Source: Bifidobacterium sp. ESL0784 (GTDB lineage: Bacteria > Actinomycetota > Actinomycetes > Actinomycetales > Bifidobacteriaceae). Taken from it: DNA of 64,000 bases. The notes below the pieces were generated by a model. That model saw only the letters and a program-made list of their open reading frames with translations, was not told where the DNA came from and did not search any database. A program made the translations under genes and the position numbers. Location: positions 310,001-374,000 of the forward strand of contig NZ_JAQTHV010000003.1 in NCBI RefSeq assembly GCF_029433295.1. The letters run 5' to 3'. This document shows, one piece after another, positions 38,459-48,579 of this stretch (position 1 is its first letter; the number at the start of each line of letters is the position of its first letter).

Positions 38459-41356
38459 TTATGCGGCCTGTGCATTGCCGTCGGGAGTCGACGGCGCAAC
38501 CGCGCCACTCTTGCCTTGGATGAAGTCTAGAACCTGGGTGAGGTCCTGCGGCTGGACCAAGACCTCGCGGGCCTTGGAGCCTTCCGAGGGGCCCACGACG
38601 CCACGGGATTCGAGCAGATCCATCATGCGGCCGGCCTTGGCGAAACCGATGCGCAGCTTGCGCTGGAGCATCGAGGTGGAGCCGAACTGCGTGGTGACCA
38701 CAAGTTTTGCGGCCTCCAGGAGTGTGTCCATGTCGTCGCCGATTTCCTCGTCGGGATGCGTCTCGTTCTCTTCGGCCTTTTTGGCCATCTCCTCGATATC
38801 CTCGCGATAGTGCGGCTTACGTTGAGTGCGGGCGAATTCGACGGCCTTGCGAATCTCGGATTCCCCGACCCACGAGCCTTGCACACGGATCGGCTTGGCG
38901 GAACCCATCGGCAGGAACAGTGCGTCGCCCTGACCGATCAGCGATTCAGCGCCGGTGGAGTCGAGGATGACTCGCGAATCGGTGGCCGAGGAAGTGGCGA
39001 AGGCCAGACGTGAGGGGATGTTGGCCTTGATCAGACCGGTGATGACGTCGACGGACGGACGCTGGGTGGCGAGCACTAGGTGAACGCCGGCGGCACGCGC
39101 CAACTGGGTGATGCGCTGGATGGAACTTTCGACGTCGTTCTTGGCCATCATCATCAGATCGGCCATCTCGTCGACGACCACGACGATATAAGGATATGGA
39201 GCAACTTTGCGGTTGGAACCGAGCGGGGCATGAACCTTGCCGGCGAGCACCGCCTTGTTGAAGTCCTTGATGTGGCGGAAGCCGAAATACTGGAGATCGT
39301 CGTAGCGGGCGTCCATCTCCTTCACGACCCATTCCAAGGCCTGTGCGGCCTTCTTGGGATCGGTGATGATCGGGGTCAAGAGGTGTGGGATGCCGGCGTA
39401 GGCGGAAAGCTCGACACGCTTGGGGTCGACCATGATCAGGCGGACCTGCTCCGGGGTGGCGCGCATGATCAACGAGGTGAGCATCGAGTTGATGAAGCTC
39501 GATTTGCCGGAACCGGTGGCACCCGCAACCAAGAGATGCGGCATCTTGGTGAGGTCGGCAGTGACGAAATGGCCTTCGACGTCCTTGCCGACACCGGCGA
39601 GCATCGGGTTCGGGTCGTTCATGGCCTTGTCGCTACGCAGCACGTCGCCCAAATGGACGATCTCGCGGTCGATGTTCGGAATCTCGATGCCGATGGCGGA
39701 TTTGCCGGGGATCGGCGAAAGGATGCGCACGTCGGTGGAGGCCACGGCATAGGCGATGTTGCGCTGCAGGTTGGTGACTTTCTCGACCTTGACACCAGGA
39801 CCGAGCTCGACTTCGTACTGCGTGACCGACGGGCCGCGCAAAAAACCGACGACCTTGGCATCGACATTGAACTGATGGAAGGTCGCGGTCAACGCCTTGA
39901 TAACGTTGTCGTTAGCCTGCGTACGAGCCAGATGCGGTTTGCCCTTGACAAGGATATCGAGGCTGGGCAGATGGTAAGGCCGATTGTCCTCTTCATCTGC
40001 AGCATTCTCGGCCTCGTGCGTGGCAACTGAATCGTCACCGTCATGGTTGGCGATGGAGGCGGGCAGATTCGCCGCCCCCCCGGCGATGCCTTTGACTTGA
40101 GGAAGAATGGGATCGGCGGCACTGCCGTCCTTGCCGACTACAGCCCACGGATCGCTTGCCTGCCCCACGGCAGAAGCATCCGAATCCGCAACGGTGCCAT
40201 ATGGGCCAGATCCGCTAGCTGCATTTGGAACGCCGAAAGCTCCCGGCTGGACGTTCGCTGCGACACCCGGATTTGCGACGTTACCGGCTCCAACACTGCC
40301 GAATCCGCCTGTATTCGTCGGAATAGCGGAAGACCGGCCTGCACCATCGGCAATATTCTGGAGTTCACCAGTGACCGGGTCGACCAACTGCTGGCGATGT
40401 CCCTCGATAATCTGCGTCTCGTCGGTCTGCCCATTGAGGTCGGCGGCCCTGTCGAAAGCCTCGTCGCCGGCATATCGTTCAAGTTTCCCGTCATCGTCGC
40501 CTTTGGAATCCCCGCGGCTAAAAATACGAGAGAAGAATGCACCGATACCGCGCTTGCGGGGTTGCTCAGTCGCATTGGATTCATTCTCTTCGTCATTGCC
40601 ATCGTGCGTCGGCACGCCGTCGGCAAGTTGCAGCGTTTCGTCGCCTACACGTACCTCGTTCGGGAACTGCTCGCCTTGCAGGTTCACGCCTGCATTTTCA
40701 ACGTCATCGCCTTCGTGATTGTCACCGTTTTTGCGCTGTTGCAACCAATTCTGCAACCGTTCGGGAATCTTGGTGATATCAAGCTTGACGATGAGCAGCA
40801 GCGAGAATATCGCGACTACCACAAAAATAATGACGGCGAAAATGCTGGAAAGCCCCCATGCCAAAGGAGATCCCAACACGAAACCAAGCAGGCCGCCGGC
40901 CCCACGCAGCACGTCCATATTGAAATCACGCGACGGAGAAGCGACAATGGCATCGACAATTGAGCAAATCGACCAGAAAAGCAGGGTGCAACCGATAATC
41001 AAGCGCCAGTTACGTTTGTGTTTGGTTGGATCAAGCAGGACCTGATAGGCCAGAACAAGCAAAAAAAGCGGCAGCACCACGCTCATCACGCCGAACAGTC
41101 CGGCGGCGACCATGTGCAGCCAGTGGCCCAGAAAACCATCGACATGGAACCATTCCGAGGCGCAGAACATGATGGCGACGATCACCAACGCAAAGAAACC
41201 GGCGATGCGACACAAGGTGGAGTGGCGTTCAAAGAACGATGCGTCGGCGGGCGGCATGACTTTCGTCGCCGCGATATCCTTATCAGAAGAAGACCCGTTC
41301 GCCTTACTGCGACGGGTCTTCGTGCTCTTGCTGTTCGTCTGTGTCTTACGTGCCAT
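38459..41356 (-). CDS. ftsK: DNA translocase FtsK/SpoIIIE
   Basis: A 965-residue septal DNA pump that clears chromosome termini from the division site. Four to five membrane spans fill residues ~45-200. A ~250-residue variable linker rich in Gly, Asp, Asn and Ala follows. The motor has the alpha/beta domain with Walker [10 protein letters not shown] and Walker [16 protein letters not shown], and the C-terminal winged-helix gamma domain ([20 protein letters not shown]) that reads KOPS-type polar sequences. Start is the ATG at 41356 ([10 protein letters not shown]); no clear ribosome-binding site. Divergent from the Fic gene. Confidence 0.94.
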   Translation of the reverse strand: MARKTQTNSKSTKTRRSKANGSSSDKDIAATKVMPPADASFFERHSTLCRIAGFFALVIVAIMFCASEWFHVDGFLGHWLHMVAAGLFGVMSVVLPLFLLVLAYQVLLDPTKHKRNWRLIIGCTLLFWSICSIVDAIVASPSRDFNMDVLRGAGGLLGFVLGSPLAWGLSSIFAVIIFVVVAIFSLLLIVKLDITKIPERLQNWLQQRKNGDNHEGDDVENAGVNLQGEQFPNEVRVGDETLQLADGVPTHDGNDEENESNATEQPRKRGIGAFFSRIFSRGDSKGDDDGKLERYAGDEAFDRAADLNGQTDETQIIEGHRQQLVDPVTGELQNIADGAGRSSAIPTNTGGFGSVGAGNVANPGVAANVQPGAFGVPNAASGSGPYGTVADSDASAVGQASDPWAVVGKDGSAADPILPQVKGIAGGAANLPASIANHDGDDSVATHEAENAADEEDNRPYHLPSLDILVKGKPHLARTQANDNVIKALTATFHQFNVDAKVVGFLRGPSVTQYEVELGPGVKVEKVTNLQRNIAYAVASTDVRILSPIPGKSAIGIEIPNIDREIVHLGDVLRSDKAMNDPNPMLAGVGKDVEGHFVTADLTKMPHLLVAGATGSGKSSFINSMLTSLIMRATPEQVRLIMVDPKRVELSAYAGIPHLLTPIITDPKKAAQALEWVVKEMDARYDDLQYFGFRHIKDFNKAVLAGKVHAPLGSNRKVAPYPYIVVVVDEMADLMMMAKNDVESSIQRITQLARAAGVHLVLATQRPSVDVITGLIKANIPSRLAFATSSATDSRVILDSTGAESLIGQGDALFLPMGSAKPIRVQGSWVGESEIRKAVEFARTQRKPHYREDIEEMAKKAEENETHPDEEIGDDMDTLLEAAKLVVTTQFGSTSMLQRKLRIGFAKAGRMMDLLESRGVVGPSEGSKAREVLVQPQDLTQVLDFIQGKSGAVAPSTPDGNAQAA

Positions 41357-41570
41357 AACAAGAGTGATTCTACTTCAAGCCCGTCCCGTTGGGCGCGGCG
41401 AACTATGAACCTGCCCAACCCTTTCAAATGAAGTCGGAATAATCCTGTAACTTTTTCTCAACGGTATCTGTAATACTTCTGAACCTTTTTGCTGCCAACA
41501 CCATCGGTACCGCCGCACAACAGCAAACAAAATGTAGCTTCACCCGTGGCCTTAGGATGGAGATATGGTC

Positions 41571-42380
41571 ATGACTCCTGCGGAACGCGCGAGCGCCGTT
41601 GCGTTCTCCTATAAAAACTGCGAACTTTCGGCTATCACACCCAGCGAAGCGATGGTAGCCGCTGCGAACGGTTATCAACGCGGAACCATTAACCTTTCGA
41701 ATTTTGTCGAGACACCTGAACGAACTATACGACACAACGACCGCAATGAATCACAATTGCGCGATGACCGGATTTTCGCCCGTTCCGTCCGACTTATTGA
41801 TTATGGATGGCGGGCCAACGGCGGGCTCGGCGAGCTCAAAACCATCCATCGCGGGCTTTTCGTCGGGGCAATGAACAACGCCGGCCAATTGCGCAGCGAC
41901 AGCGCCAATGATATTGGCAATAACGCAAAGATCGCAACGGAGAGACCCGACGCAACTGAGGGCTCACGAACGCATGAAAACCGTCAACGACTCAACCCAT
42001 ATTTCCCGGCCTCACTTATCGAAACCGGGACGGCCAATATCTTCTCACAGCTGGACGAACAGGATCGTTTTTCAGGATTTGACCGCGCGGGATTCATCCG
42101 CGCGCTGGCCGGCCTCTACGACGAACTCAACGCGCTGCACCCCTTCCGCTACGGCAACGGCATGGTGCTGCGCATCTTCATTTCGGAACTCACGCACATG
42201 GTGGGCTGGGATTTGAACTGGGGTACGGTGACGCTGGAAAACTACCGAAACGCAGCCAGCCTTGCGCTTTTCAAGCATGACATCTCAGGATTGGAACGCA
42301 TGTTCGCTTCGATTATCAGACTCGCCAATCCGACACGCATCTTCCTGATATCCGGCTGGGACCAAGGCCCCGCACACTGA
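41571..42380 (+). CDS. Fic-family protein with a degenerate catalytic motif
   Basis: A 269-residue Fic-domain protein. The core helix pair is clear (FIRALAGLYDELNALHPFRYGNGMVLRIFISELTHMVGW) with flap-region sequence KTIHRGLFVGAM upstream. The canonical HPFx(D/E)GNGRxxR motif here reads HPFRYGNGMVLR at 42138-42173: the catalytic His, the GNG anion hole and the last Arg are kept, but the Mg-binding acidic residue is Tyr and the first Arg is Met. Typical AMPylation may be lost or altered. No separate VbhA-like antitoxin gene is visible. The ATG at 41571 has AGGATGGAG eight bases upstream; ATG 41565 is too close to it. Convergent with miaA, divergent from ftsK. Confidence 0.8.
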   Translation: MTPAERASAVAFSYKNCELSAITPSEAMVAAANGYQRGTINLSNFVETPERTIRHNDRNESQLRDDRIFARSVRLIDYGWRANGGLGELKTIHRGLFVGAMNNAGQLRSDSANDIGNNAKIATERPDATEGSRTHENRQRLNPYFPASLIETGTANIFSQLDEQDRFSGFDRAGFIRALAGLYDELNALHPFRYGNGMVLRIFISELTHMVGWDLNWGTVTLENYRNAASLALFKHDISGLERMFASIIRLANPTRIFLISGWDQGPAH

Positions 42381-42388
42381 ACTTTGGT

Positions 42389-43390
42389 CTATTGGGCGAT
42401 GTCACCCAAATGATGGGTGACATGACGTTCGTCGGCATGGGCGTCGTCCTCGTCATATTCGCCAGCATCGGCTTTGGCGACGATATCCAGCGCCTTGTCC
42501 GTCAAATCGTCGCCAAGCGCGTTAAGCCAATGGATACGCGGGTCGCGGCCGAACCAGCCCATCTGCTTGCGGGCCAGGCGCTTCGTTTTCTGGGCGATGT
42601 CTGCGAACGCTTCGTCCTCGCTCATCTCACCGTCAAGATATGCCTCAATCTGCGCGTAGCCCAAGGCACGCGAGGCGGTGACGCCAAGTTGCGGGCGGAT
42701 TCTGCGCACCTCGTCGACAAAGCCCTGATCGCGCATCTGAGCGGTGCGGGTATCGATGCGCCGGTCAAGCTCTTCACGCGGCAAATCAAGGCCGATCTGC
42801 ACGGACGGAATGACGTAACGGTAGCGTGGAAGGCTCGCGGAATAAGGTCGGCCGGTAATCTCGATGACCTCGAGCGCTCGAATGGTACGACGGGCATTGT
42901 GCGGGTCCATACGCTCTGCTGCCTCAGGGTCCCTGCGTTTCAATTCGTCATACAACACTCCGGCACCCTCGGTTTGCTCGCGCTGCTCCAACGCCGCACG
43001 CACCTGCGGGTCGGTGCCGGGAAACGAAATGTCGTCGATGGCCGCACGAGCATATAGGCCGGAACCACCGACCAGAATCGGCCGGACCCCTCTGTTCTGC
43101 AATTCCGCAATTTCGTGACGCGCCAGTTTCTGAAACCTGGCGACGGTCATGGTTTCGCCGGGATCGATGATGTCAAGCAGATGATGCGGCACGGCGGCTT
43201 GTTCAACCGCACTTGCCTTGGCGGTGCCGACATCCATGGAGCGATACATCTGATAGGCGTCGGCATTGACGATTTCCGCACGTTGGCCGGGCTGTGCAAG
43301 CCGCTGCGCCAACGCAATCCCCAAGCCGGTTTTGCCCGATGCGGTGGGTCCGATGATGGAAACGACACGCATGCCGCAATCATTCGCCAC
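42389..43390 (-). CDS. miaA: tRNA dimethylallyltransferase
   Basis: Adds a dimethylallyl group to N6 of A37 in tRNAs reading U-starting codons. The P-loop is [11 protein letters not shown], followed by [27 protein letters not shown] and the conserved [14 protein letters not shown]. The start is either GTG 43390 (with GGGAG about ten bases upstream) or ATG 43372 ([10 protein letters not shown]). The last codons contain a perfect 10-bp inverted repeat (42399-42408 with 42414-42423) that could also end transcription of the convergent Fic gene. Confidence 0.92.
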   Translation of the reverse strand: MANDCGMRVVSIIGPTASGKTGLGIALAQRLAQPGQRAEIVNADAYQMYRSMDVGTAKASAVEQAAVPHHLLDIIDPGETMTVARFQKLARHEIAELQNRGVRPILVGGSGLYARAAIDDISFPGTDPQVRAALEQREQTEGAGVLYDELKRRDPEAAERMDPHNARRTIRALEVIEITGRPYSASLPRYRYVIPSVQIGLDLPREELDRRIDTRTAQMRDQGFVDEVRRIRPQLGVTASRALGYAQIEAYLDGEMSEDEAFADIAQKTKRLARKQMGWFGRDPRIHWLNALGDDLTDKALDIVAKADAGEYDEDDAHADERHVTHHLGDIAQ

Positions 43391-43524
43391 TATATGTCAT
43401 CTCCCGCAATCGCCGTTCACGCTGTCATTGGTGATTCTAATGACGGGCATAACCTACGATATTTCCCAATAATTTTAAGGAAACGTCCAGTTTAGATAGA
43501 CAGGGCTCAGTAAAATGGGAAGAC

Positions 43525-44289
43525 GTGATACTTGATCGACACGAACGCATTAACACCACGGAAATTCAGGCAAGGCTCGAAAAAGTGGCCGAGACGGGCA
43601 GTGTAGAGCCGGAAAAGCCAGCTTTCCCGACCGAAGAAATCACCGAGTTCATCGATATGATGCAGGTCTACGAAGGCGCGATGTACGAAATCAGCACAAA
43701 ACTCGAAGTCCTCGACAGCGAATTTCACGTCCATTTCGCCCACGACCCCATCCACCATATGGAACGCAGACTCAAGTCCGTCAATTCGATTCTCGGCAAA
43801 CTGCAACGTCGCAACCTACCGATGTGCACGGAATCCATCCGTGACAACCTTTTCGACGTGGCCGGCATCCGCGTGATCTGCAATTACCGCGATGACGTCT
43901 ATTCCGTGGCCAACTACCTTTCCAGCCAGTCCGACATCCAGGTCTTGCGCGTCAAGGACTATATCAAGAATCCGAAGCAGAACGGATATCGCAGCTTGCA
44001 TGTCATCTACGCCGTGCCCGTATTCCTTTCCACCGGAGAGCATTACACGCCGGTCGAGGTGCAGTTCCGCACCATCGCAATGGATTATTGGGCCAGCCTC
44101 GAGCACGCCTTACGCTACAAGTCCGATCTGCCGGACGCCAAGTTGACCGAACATTCGCAGACGCTGCTCGATTGCGCGCGCAGCCTGCAAAACATCGAAA
44201 CGCAGATGCAGAACATTCACCGTGACATCAATGGAGCACCCCAGCAGGAGGAAGCACCGACCTCGCAGGTATTCAACCCGAAACAGTGA
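43525..44289 (+). CDS. Small alarmone synthetase (RelA/SpoT synthetase domain, RelQ-like)
   Basis: A 254-residue single-domain (p)ppGpp synthetase without hydrolase or TGS regions, using ATP and GTP/GDP to make the alarmone. The synthetase motifs are visible: the basic HHMERRLKSVNSILGKL, TESIRDNLFDVAGIRVICNY (substrate pocket), KNPKQNGYRSLHVIY (G-loop and catalytic region) and EVQFRTIAMDYWASLEHALRYK. It starts at GTG 43525, after a weak GGGAAG. It stands alone between miaA (divergent) and a BI-1 gene, with its own terminator, so it is probably transcriptionally controlled by stress; no regulator site was identified. Confidence 0.87.
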   Translation: MILDRHERINTTEIQARLEKVAETGSVEPEKPAFPTEEITEFIDMMQVYEGAMYEISTKLEVLDSEFHVHFAHDPIHHMERRLKSVNSILGKLQRRNLPMCTESIRDNLFDVAGIRVICNYRDDVYSVANYLSSQSDIQVLRVKDYIKNPKQNGYRSLHVIYAVPVFLSTGEHYTPVEVQFRTIAMDYWASLEHALRYKSDLPDAKLTEHSQTLLDCARSLQNIETQMQNIHRDINGAPQQEEAPTSQVFNPKQ

Positions 44290-44329
44290 CAACACCAAGA
44301 TCTGTTCTTAGACAGTGGTTTCGCCGGTT

Positions 44330-44358
44330 TCCTTTTATCGAGGAACCGGCGAATTTTA
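44330..44358 (+). terminator. Terminator after the small alarmone synthetase
   Basis: TTCGCCGGTT pairs with AACCGGCGAA (extended by CCT/AGG with a one-base bulge) and is followed by TTTTATT. Confidence 0.85.
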
Positions 44359-44461
44359 TTCCCTCATTTTTCGTTGTTCACACTCAGCCAATTGCCAGAG
44401 TCTGCCGGTAGAATTTAGTCATAAATGAAATTTCAATCGAAAATCGATAAAAGGAGCAGGC

Positions 44462-45412
44462 ATGGCTTTCGGGAACAAGCCTGAAAACAACAACGCGCAG
44501 CAGCCTTACGGGCAGCCGAACGCTTACGGGCAGAACTATGGACAACCGCAATACGGCCAGTACGGGCAGCCGCAAGGTCAGCCTTATGGCCAAGGCCAGA
44601 ACATGCAGTACGGTCAACCCTATGCGCAGCCGCAGTATCAGCAACCTCAATACGGGCAGCCGACATACGCGGGCGCGGGTGCCGGGACGGCTGTGCCGAC
44701 GATGACGATGAACGGGCAGACCGCCTATTCATTCGAACACGCTCGTCACGTCTCCACCACCAAGGCTTACGGCGAGATGACGCTGGGACTGCTGCTCACG
44801 GCCGTCGTCGCAGTATTAACGCAGATGACCGGCGCGCTTGAAGGCTTCCTGATGGCGACGGGTATGGTCGGCTGGATCGGCCTGGCCGTGGTGCAGGTGG
44901 CCATCGCCATCGTTCTCGGCTGGCGCATCAATAAGATGAAGGTGGGCACCGCACGTGTGCTGTTCTACCTTTACGCGGCGCTGACCGGGTTTACGCTCGC
45001 GACCATTTTCTACACCTACAGCCTGCCGTCCATCGGCGTTGCTCTGGGTATGTGCGTCGCGTTCTTCTTGGTGCTCACCATGCTTTCGCTGACGACCAAG
45101 AAGGACATGCTCAAGGCCGGTCCGATTCTCTTTGTGGCGCTTTTGGTACTGGTAATCGGCGAATTCATCATGATGTTTCTCGCTCCTTCGCACACCACGC
45201 TTATGATTACCGCCGCCATCGGCCTCGTCATCTTCGCGGGATTGACGATGTATGATGCCCAGCAGACTCGCGCCATGTTCGACGTGGCCGAACGTTCCGG
45301 CAACACCGTGATGTTCAACCGCATCTCCATCATCTGCGCCCTGAACCTCTACCTCGACTTCATCAACATGTTCCTCTACCTGCTGCAGATTTTCGGCAAC
45401 AGCGATAACTGA
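44462..45412 (+). CDS. Bax inhibitor-1/YccA family membrane protein
   Basis: A 316-residue protein with a ~75-residue N-terminal tail of Gln/Gly/Tyr/Pro repeats (QPYGQ, YGQPQ types) and seven hydrophobic segments between residues ~95 and 310. The BI-1 core is recognisable (SFEHARHVSTTKAYGEMTLG, then the C-terminal GLTMYDAQQTRAMFDVAE and LNLYLDFINMFLYLLQIFG). BI-1 relatives such as BsYetJ conduct calcium in a pH-dependent way; whether this one does is unknown. AAGGAG lies six bases before the ATG. Followed by a strong terminator shared with the convergent aconitase gene. Confidence 0.87.
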   Translation: MAFGNKPENNNAQQPYGQPNAYGQNYGQPQYGQYGQPQGQPYGQGQNMQYGQPYAQPQYQQPQYGQPTYAGAGAGTAVPTMTMNGQTAYSFEHARHVSTTKAYGEMTLGLLLTAVVAVLTQMTGALEGFLMATGMVGWIGLAVVQVAIAIVLGWRINKMKVGTARVLFYLYAALTGFTLATIFYTYSLPSIGVALGMCVAFFLVLTMLSLTTKKDMLKAGPILFVALLVLVIGEFIMMFLAPSHTTLMITAAIGLVIFAGLTMYDAQQTRAMFDVAERSGNTVMFNRISIICALNLYLDFINMFLYLLQIFGNSDN

Positions 45413-45457
45413 GAAACGGCATGATTTTGCAAAGCCGGTAATACAATTTTCATACAA

Positions 45458-45499
45458 CAAATCGGGAATGATGGATTGATTCCGTTATTCCCGATTTTT
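45458..45499 (+). terminator. Terminator between the BI-1 gene and acnA
   Basis: CAAATCGGGAAT pairs with ATTCCCGATTTTTG across a ~17-base loop; the T-run favours rightward transcription, but it may serve both convergent genes. Confidence 0.75.
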
Positions 45500-45559
45500 G
45501 TTATCTGTATGTGTTCAGTCTTCTGGAACACGTCATCCTTCGTTTTAGTGCTATTGTAT

Positions 45560-48277
45560 CTACTCCATCAGCCGGCGCAGGACGTACTGGAGGATGCCGC
45601 CGTTGCGATAATATTCGGCCTCGCCTGGGGTATCGATACGGACGGTGGCATCGAATTCCGTCTTCTTTTCGGGCTTGCCATCGGCCGCAGGCTTGGTGAC
45701 GACGGCGTGAATCGTCTCGGGGATGATTCCGTTGTTGAGTGCGTCGATGCCTTGGAAATCGTAGTTTTCCGTCCCATCGAGACCCAACGACTCCGCCGAT
45801 TGTCCTTCGGAGAACTGCAGGGGCAGCACACCCATGCCGATGAGGTTGGAGCGGTGGATGCGCTCGAAACTCTTGGCGACGACGACTTTGACACCGAGCA
45901 TCAGCGTACCTTTGGCTGCCCAGTCACGCGAGGAACCGGTGCCGTATTCCGAACCTGCCAATACAACCAACGGGGTACCGGCCTTACGGTAATCGAGCGA
46001 AGCATCGAAAATTGTGGAGGGCTTGCCGATGACGAAATCATAGGTGAATCCGCCGGAGCGCACTTCCTCACCCACCGAGGCAAGCAGCTGGTTGCGCAGA
46101 CGGATATTGCCGAATGTGCCACGAACCATCACTTCGTGATTGCCACGACGCGAACCGTAGGAATTGAAGTCCTTAGGCTGGATGCCGTGTTCCAGCAGGT
46201 ATTTGCCCGCAGGACTCGAGGCAGGGAAGGCACCGGCCGGCGAGATGTGGTCGGTGGTCACCGAATCGCCGAGCAACGCCAGCACGCGAGCACCACGCAC
46301 ATCTTCGACCGGTTGCGGCTTGGCGCTCATGCCGTCGAAGAAGATCTGCTTACGCACGTAGGTCGAATCAGGATCCCAAGCGAAACGCTCGCCCTTCGGC
46401 ACGTCGAGGGACTTCCAGCGTTCGTCGCCTTCGAAGACATCGGCGTAGCCGCGCACGAACATCTCACGGTTGACCGAAGCCGAGACGACTTTGTCAATCT
46501 CCTCGTTGCTCGGCCAGATATCACGAAGGAAAATCTCGCGGCCGGTTTTGGCATCGATGCCGAGCGGCTGGGTTTCGAAGTCAAAATCGAGCGTGCCGGC
46601 GATGGCGTAGGCGATGACCAGCGGCGGTGAGGCAAGGTAGTTCATCTTAACATCGGGGCTGATGCGGCCTTCGAAGTTGCGGTTGCCCGAAAGCACTGAG
46701 ACCACCGTCAGATCATTATCGTTGACGGCCTTGGAAATTTCAGGCAGCAATGGGCCTGAATTGCCGATGCAGGTTGTGCAGCCGAAACCGACCAGCTCAT
46801 AGCCCAGTGCGTCCAAATCCCCTTGCAGACGGGCCTTCTTGAGATAGTCGGCTACGACCTGCGAACCCGGGGCCAGCGAGGTCTTGACCCATGGCTTGGG
46901 CTTCAGGCCATGCTTGCGGGCGGCACGGGCAAGCAGTCCGGCGGCGATCATCACCGACGGATTGGAAGTGTTGGTGCAGCTGGTGATAGAAGCGATGGCG
47001 ACATCACCATTTTGGATTTCGAAGTCGCCGCGGAAATCGGTATGCACCGGTACCGGGTTCTGGTTGGTTTTCGGTGTCTCGTAATCCGGCAGTGTCTTTT
47101 CGAACATTTCCTTCGCTTGGTCAAGCCTGATGCGGTCCTGCGGGCGCTTGGGGCCGGCGATTGAGGGGACAACGGTTCCCAAATCAAGTTCCATGTATTC
47201 GGAATATTCCGGTTCCATATAATCGGGGTCGCTGGTGTCACCCCAGAGACGGTTGGCCTTCGCGTAAGCCTCGACCAGCGTGATCTGTTCGTCGCTGCGA
47301 CCGGTCAGGCGCAGGTAATCCAGAGTGACCTGATCGATCGGGAAGATGCCGCAGGTCGAGCCGAATTCGGGACTCATGTTGCCGATGGTGGCGCGGTTGG
47401 CCAGTGGCACGGAAGCGACGCCGTCGCCATAGAACTCGACGAATTTACCGACCACGCCGTGCTCGCGCAGCATCTGGGTGATGGTGAGCACCACGTCGGT
47501 GGTGGTGACGCCTTCGGGGATGGAACCGGTGAGCTTGAAGCCGACGACGCGCGGGACGAGCATGGAGATGGGCTGGCCGAGCATGGCCGCTTCGGCCTCG
47601 ATGCCGCCGACGCCCCAGCCGAGCACGCCCAAGCCGCCGACCATGGTGGTGTGCGAATCGGTGCCAACACAGGAATCGAGATAGGCGAGGTCGCGCCCGC
47701 GCTCCCCCGGCTTGCTCATGACGACTTTGGCGAGGTATTCGATGTTGACCTGATGGATGATGCCAGTGCCCGGCGGCACCACACGGAAGTTCTTGAACGC
47801 CTGCTGGCCCCAGCGCAGGAAGCGATAGCGTTCGCCGTTGCGTTGGTATTCGCGGTCCATGTTGCGCGCGACCGCGTCGGCAACACCGTAGTTGTCGATC
47901 TGTACGGAATGATCGATGACCATGTCAGCCTCGACCTGCGGATTGATGACCTCGGGGTCGCCGCCCAAGTCCGCCACGGCGTCACGCATGGTGGCAAGGT
48001 CGACAATGCACGGAACGCCGGTGAAATCCTGCATCAGGACGCGCGAGGGCCCGAATTCGATTTCATGGCTGGGCTCGGCGTTCGGGTCCCACTTGAGCAG
48101 CTCGTTGACCTGGTCTTCGGTGACATTGATGCCGTCGATGCGGCGCAGCAGGTTTTCGACCAGTACTTTCAGCGAATACGGCAGGTGTTCGATGCCAGGC
48201 AAGTCGGCAATCCGATAGTAATCGACAACCTTCTCTCCGACCTGCAATGTATCCAGCTGCTCGTCACGCAATGACAT
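45560..48277 (-). CDS. acnA: Aconitate hydratase A
   Basis: A 905-residue 4Fe-4S enzyme that interconverts citrate and isocitrate through cis-aconitate. The cluster cysteines are in [11 protein letters not shown] and [13 protein letters not shown], with a third region [12 protein letters not shown]. The C-terminal swivel domain with [22 protein letters not shown] and [17 protein letters not shown] completes the IRP/AcnA fold. Bifidobacteria lack a full TCA cycle, so the likely role is the oxidative branch from citrate to 2-oxoglutarate for glutamate synthesis (inference). GGAGGG lies six bases before the ATG and a consensus promoter about 100 bases upstream. Confidence 0.95.
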   Translation of the reverse strand: MSLRDEQLDTLQVGEKVVDYYRIADLPGIEHLPYSLKVLVENLLRRIDGINVTEDQVNELLKWDPNAEPSHEIEFGPSRVLMQDFTGVPCIVDLATMRDAVADLGGDPEVINPQVEADMVIDHSVQIDNYGVADAVARNMDREYQRNGERYRFLRWGQQAFKNFRVVPPGTGIIHQVNIEYLAKVVMSKPGERGRDLAYLDSCVGTDSHTTMVGGLGVLGWGVGGIEAEAAMLGQPISMLVPRVVGFKLTGSIPEGVTTTDVVLTITQMLREHGVVGKFVEFYGDGVASVPLANRATIGNMSPEFGSTCGIFPIDQVTLDYLRLTGRSDEQITLVEAYAKANRLWGDTSDPDYMEPEYSEYMELDLGTVVPSIAGPKRPQDRIRLDQAKEMFEKTLPDYETPKTNQNPVPVHTDFRGDFEIQNGDVAIASITSCTNTSNPSVMIAAGLLARAARKHGLKPKPWVKTSLAPGSQVVADYLKKARLQGDLDALGYELVGFGCTTCIGNSGPLLPEISKAVNDNDLTVVSVLSGNRNFEGRISPDVKMNYLASPPLVIAYAIAGTLDFDFETQPLGIDAKTGREIFLRDIWPSNEEIDKVVSASVNREMFVRGYADVFEGDERWKSLDVPKGERFAWDPDSTYVRKQIFFDGMSAKPQPVEDVRGARVLALLGDSVTTDHISPAGAFPASSPAGKYLLEHGIQPKDFNSYGSRRGNHEVMVRGTFGNIRLRNQLLASVGEEVRSGGFTYDFVIGKPSTIFDASLDYRKAGTPLVVLAGSEYGTGSSRDWAAKGTLMLGVKVVVAKSFERIHRSNLIGMGVLPLQFSEGQSAESLGLDGTENYDFQGIDALNNGIIPETIHAVVTKPAADGKPEKKTEFDATVRIDTPGEAEYYRNGGILQYVLRRLME

Positions 48278-48375
48278 TGGAACCCTCCGAATCTCTGATA
48301 ATCTTCCTTATTCATTATCGGCCAATCGAAAGCCAGAAACGTTAATAGCACCATTTCCTCGTCGATTCCGTGATA

Positions 48376-48404
48376 ATTACAAGATAAAACCTTTGAAAAA
48401 TCAA
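48376..48404 (-). promoter_or_regulatory. acnA promoter
   Basis: Minus-strand -35 TTGATT (48404-48399), 17-bp spacer, -10 TGTAAT (48381-48376), giving a leader near 95 bases. Confidence 0.6.
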
Positions 48405-48493
48405 CGAAAGCAACCAATTCACTATGTGAGACCCGCAAAACCGAGACCAGTCCTCATCAAGAAGGTAATCACGAATGATTAAATATCATCAAT

Positions 48494-48544
48494 AAAAACA
48501 AAAACAGGTCTGACTTCCTTTGAATTTCAAAGATGTCAGACCTG
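48494..48544 (-). terminator. Strong terminator after the P-type ATPase gene
   Basis: CAGGTCTGAC/GTCAGACCTG arms enclose a second small stem (TTTGAA/TTCAAA); on the minus strand TTTTTGTTTTT follows. Confidence 0.88.
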
Positions 48545-48579
48545 CGTAATTTACGAAAATGCTTGTGGCAAGTGCGAAA

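Larger units (their letters stand above)
48278..48579. other. Intergenic region between acnA and the P-type ATPase gene
   Basis: About 300 bp without a gene. It holds the acnA promoter, the terminator of the P-type ATPase gene, and AT-rich sequence in which I see no ORF, tRNA or further repeat. Confidence 0.6.
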
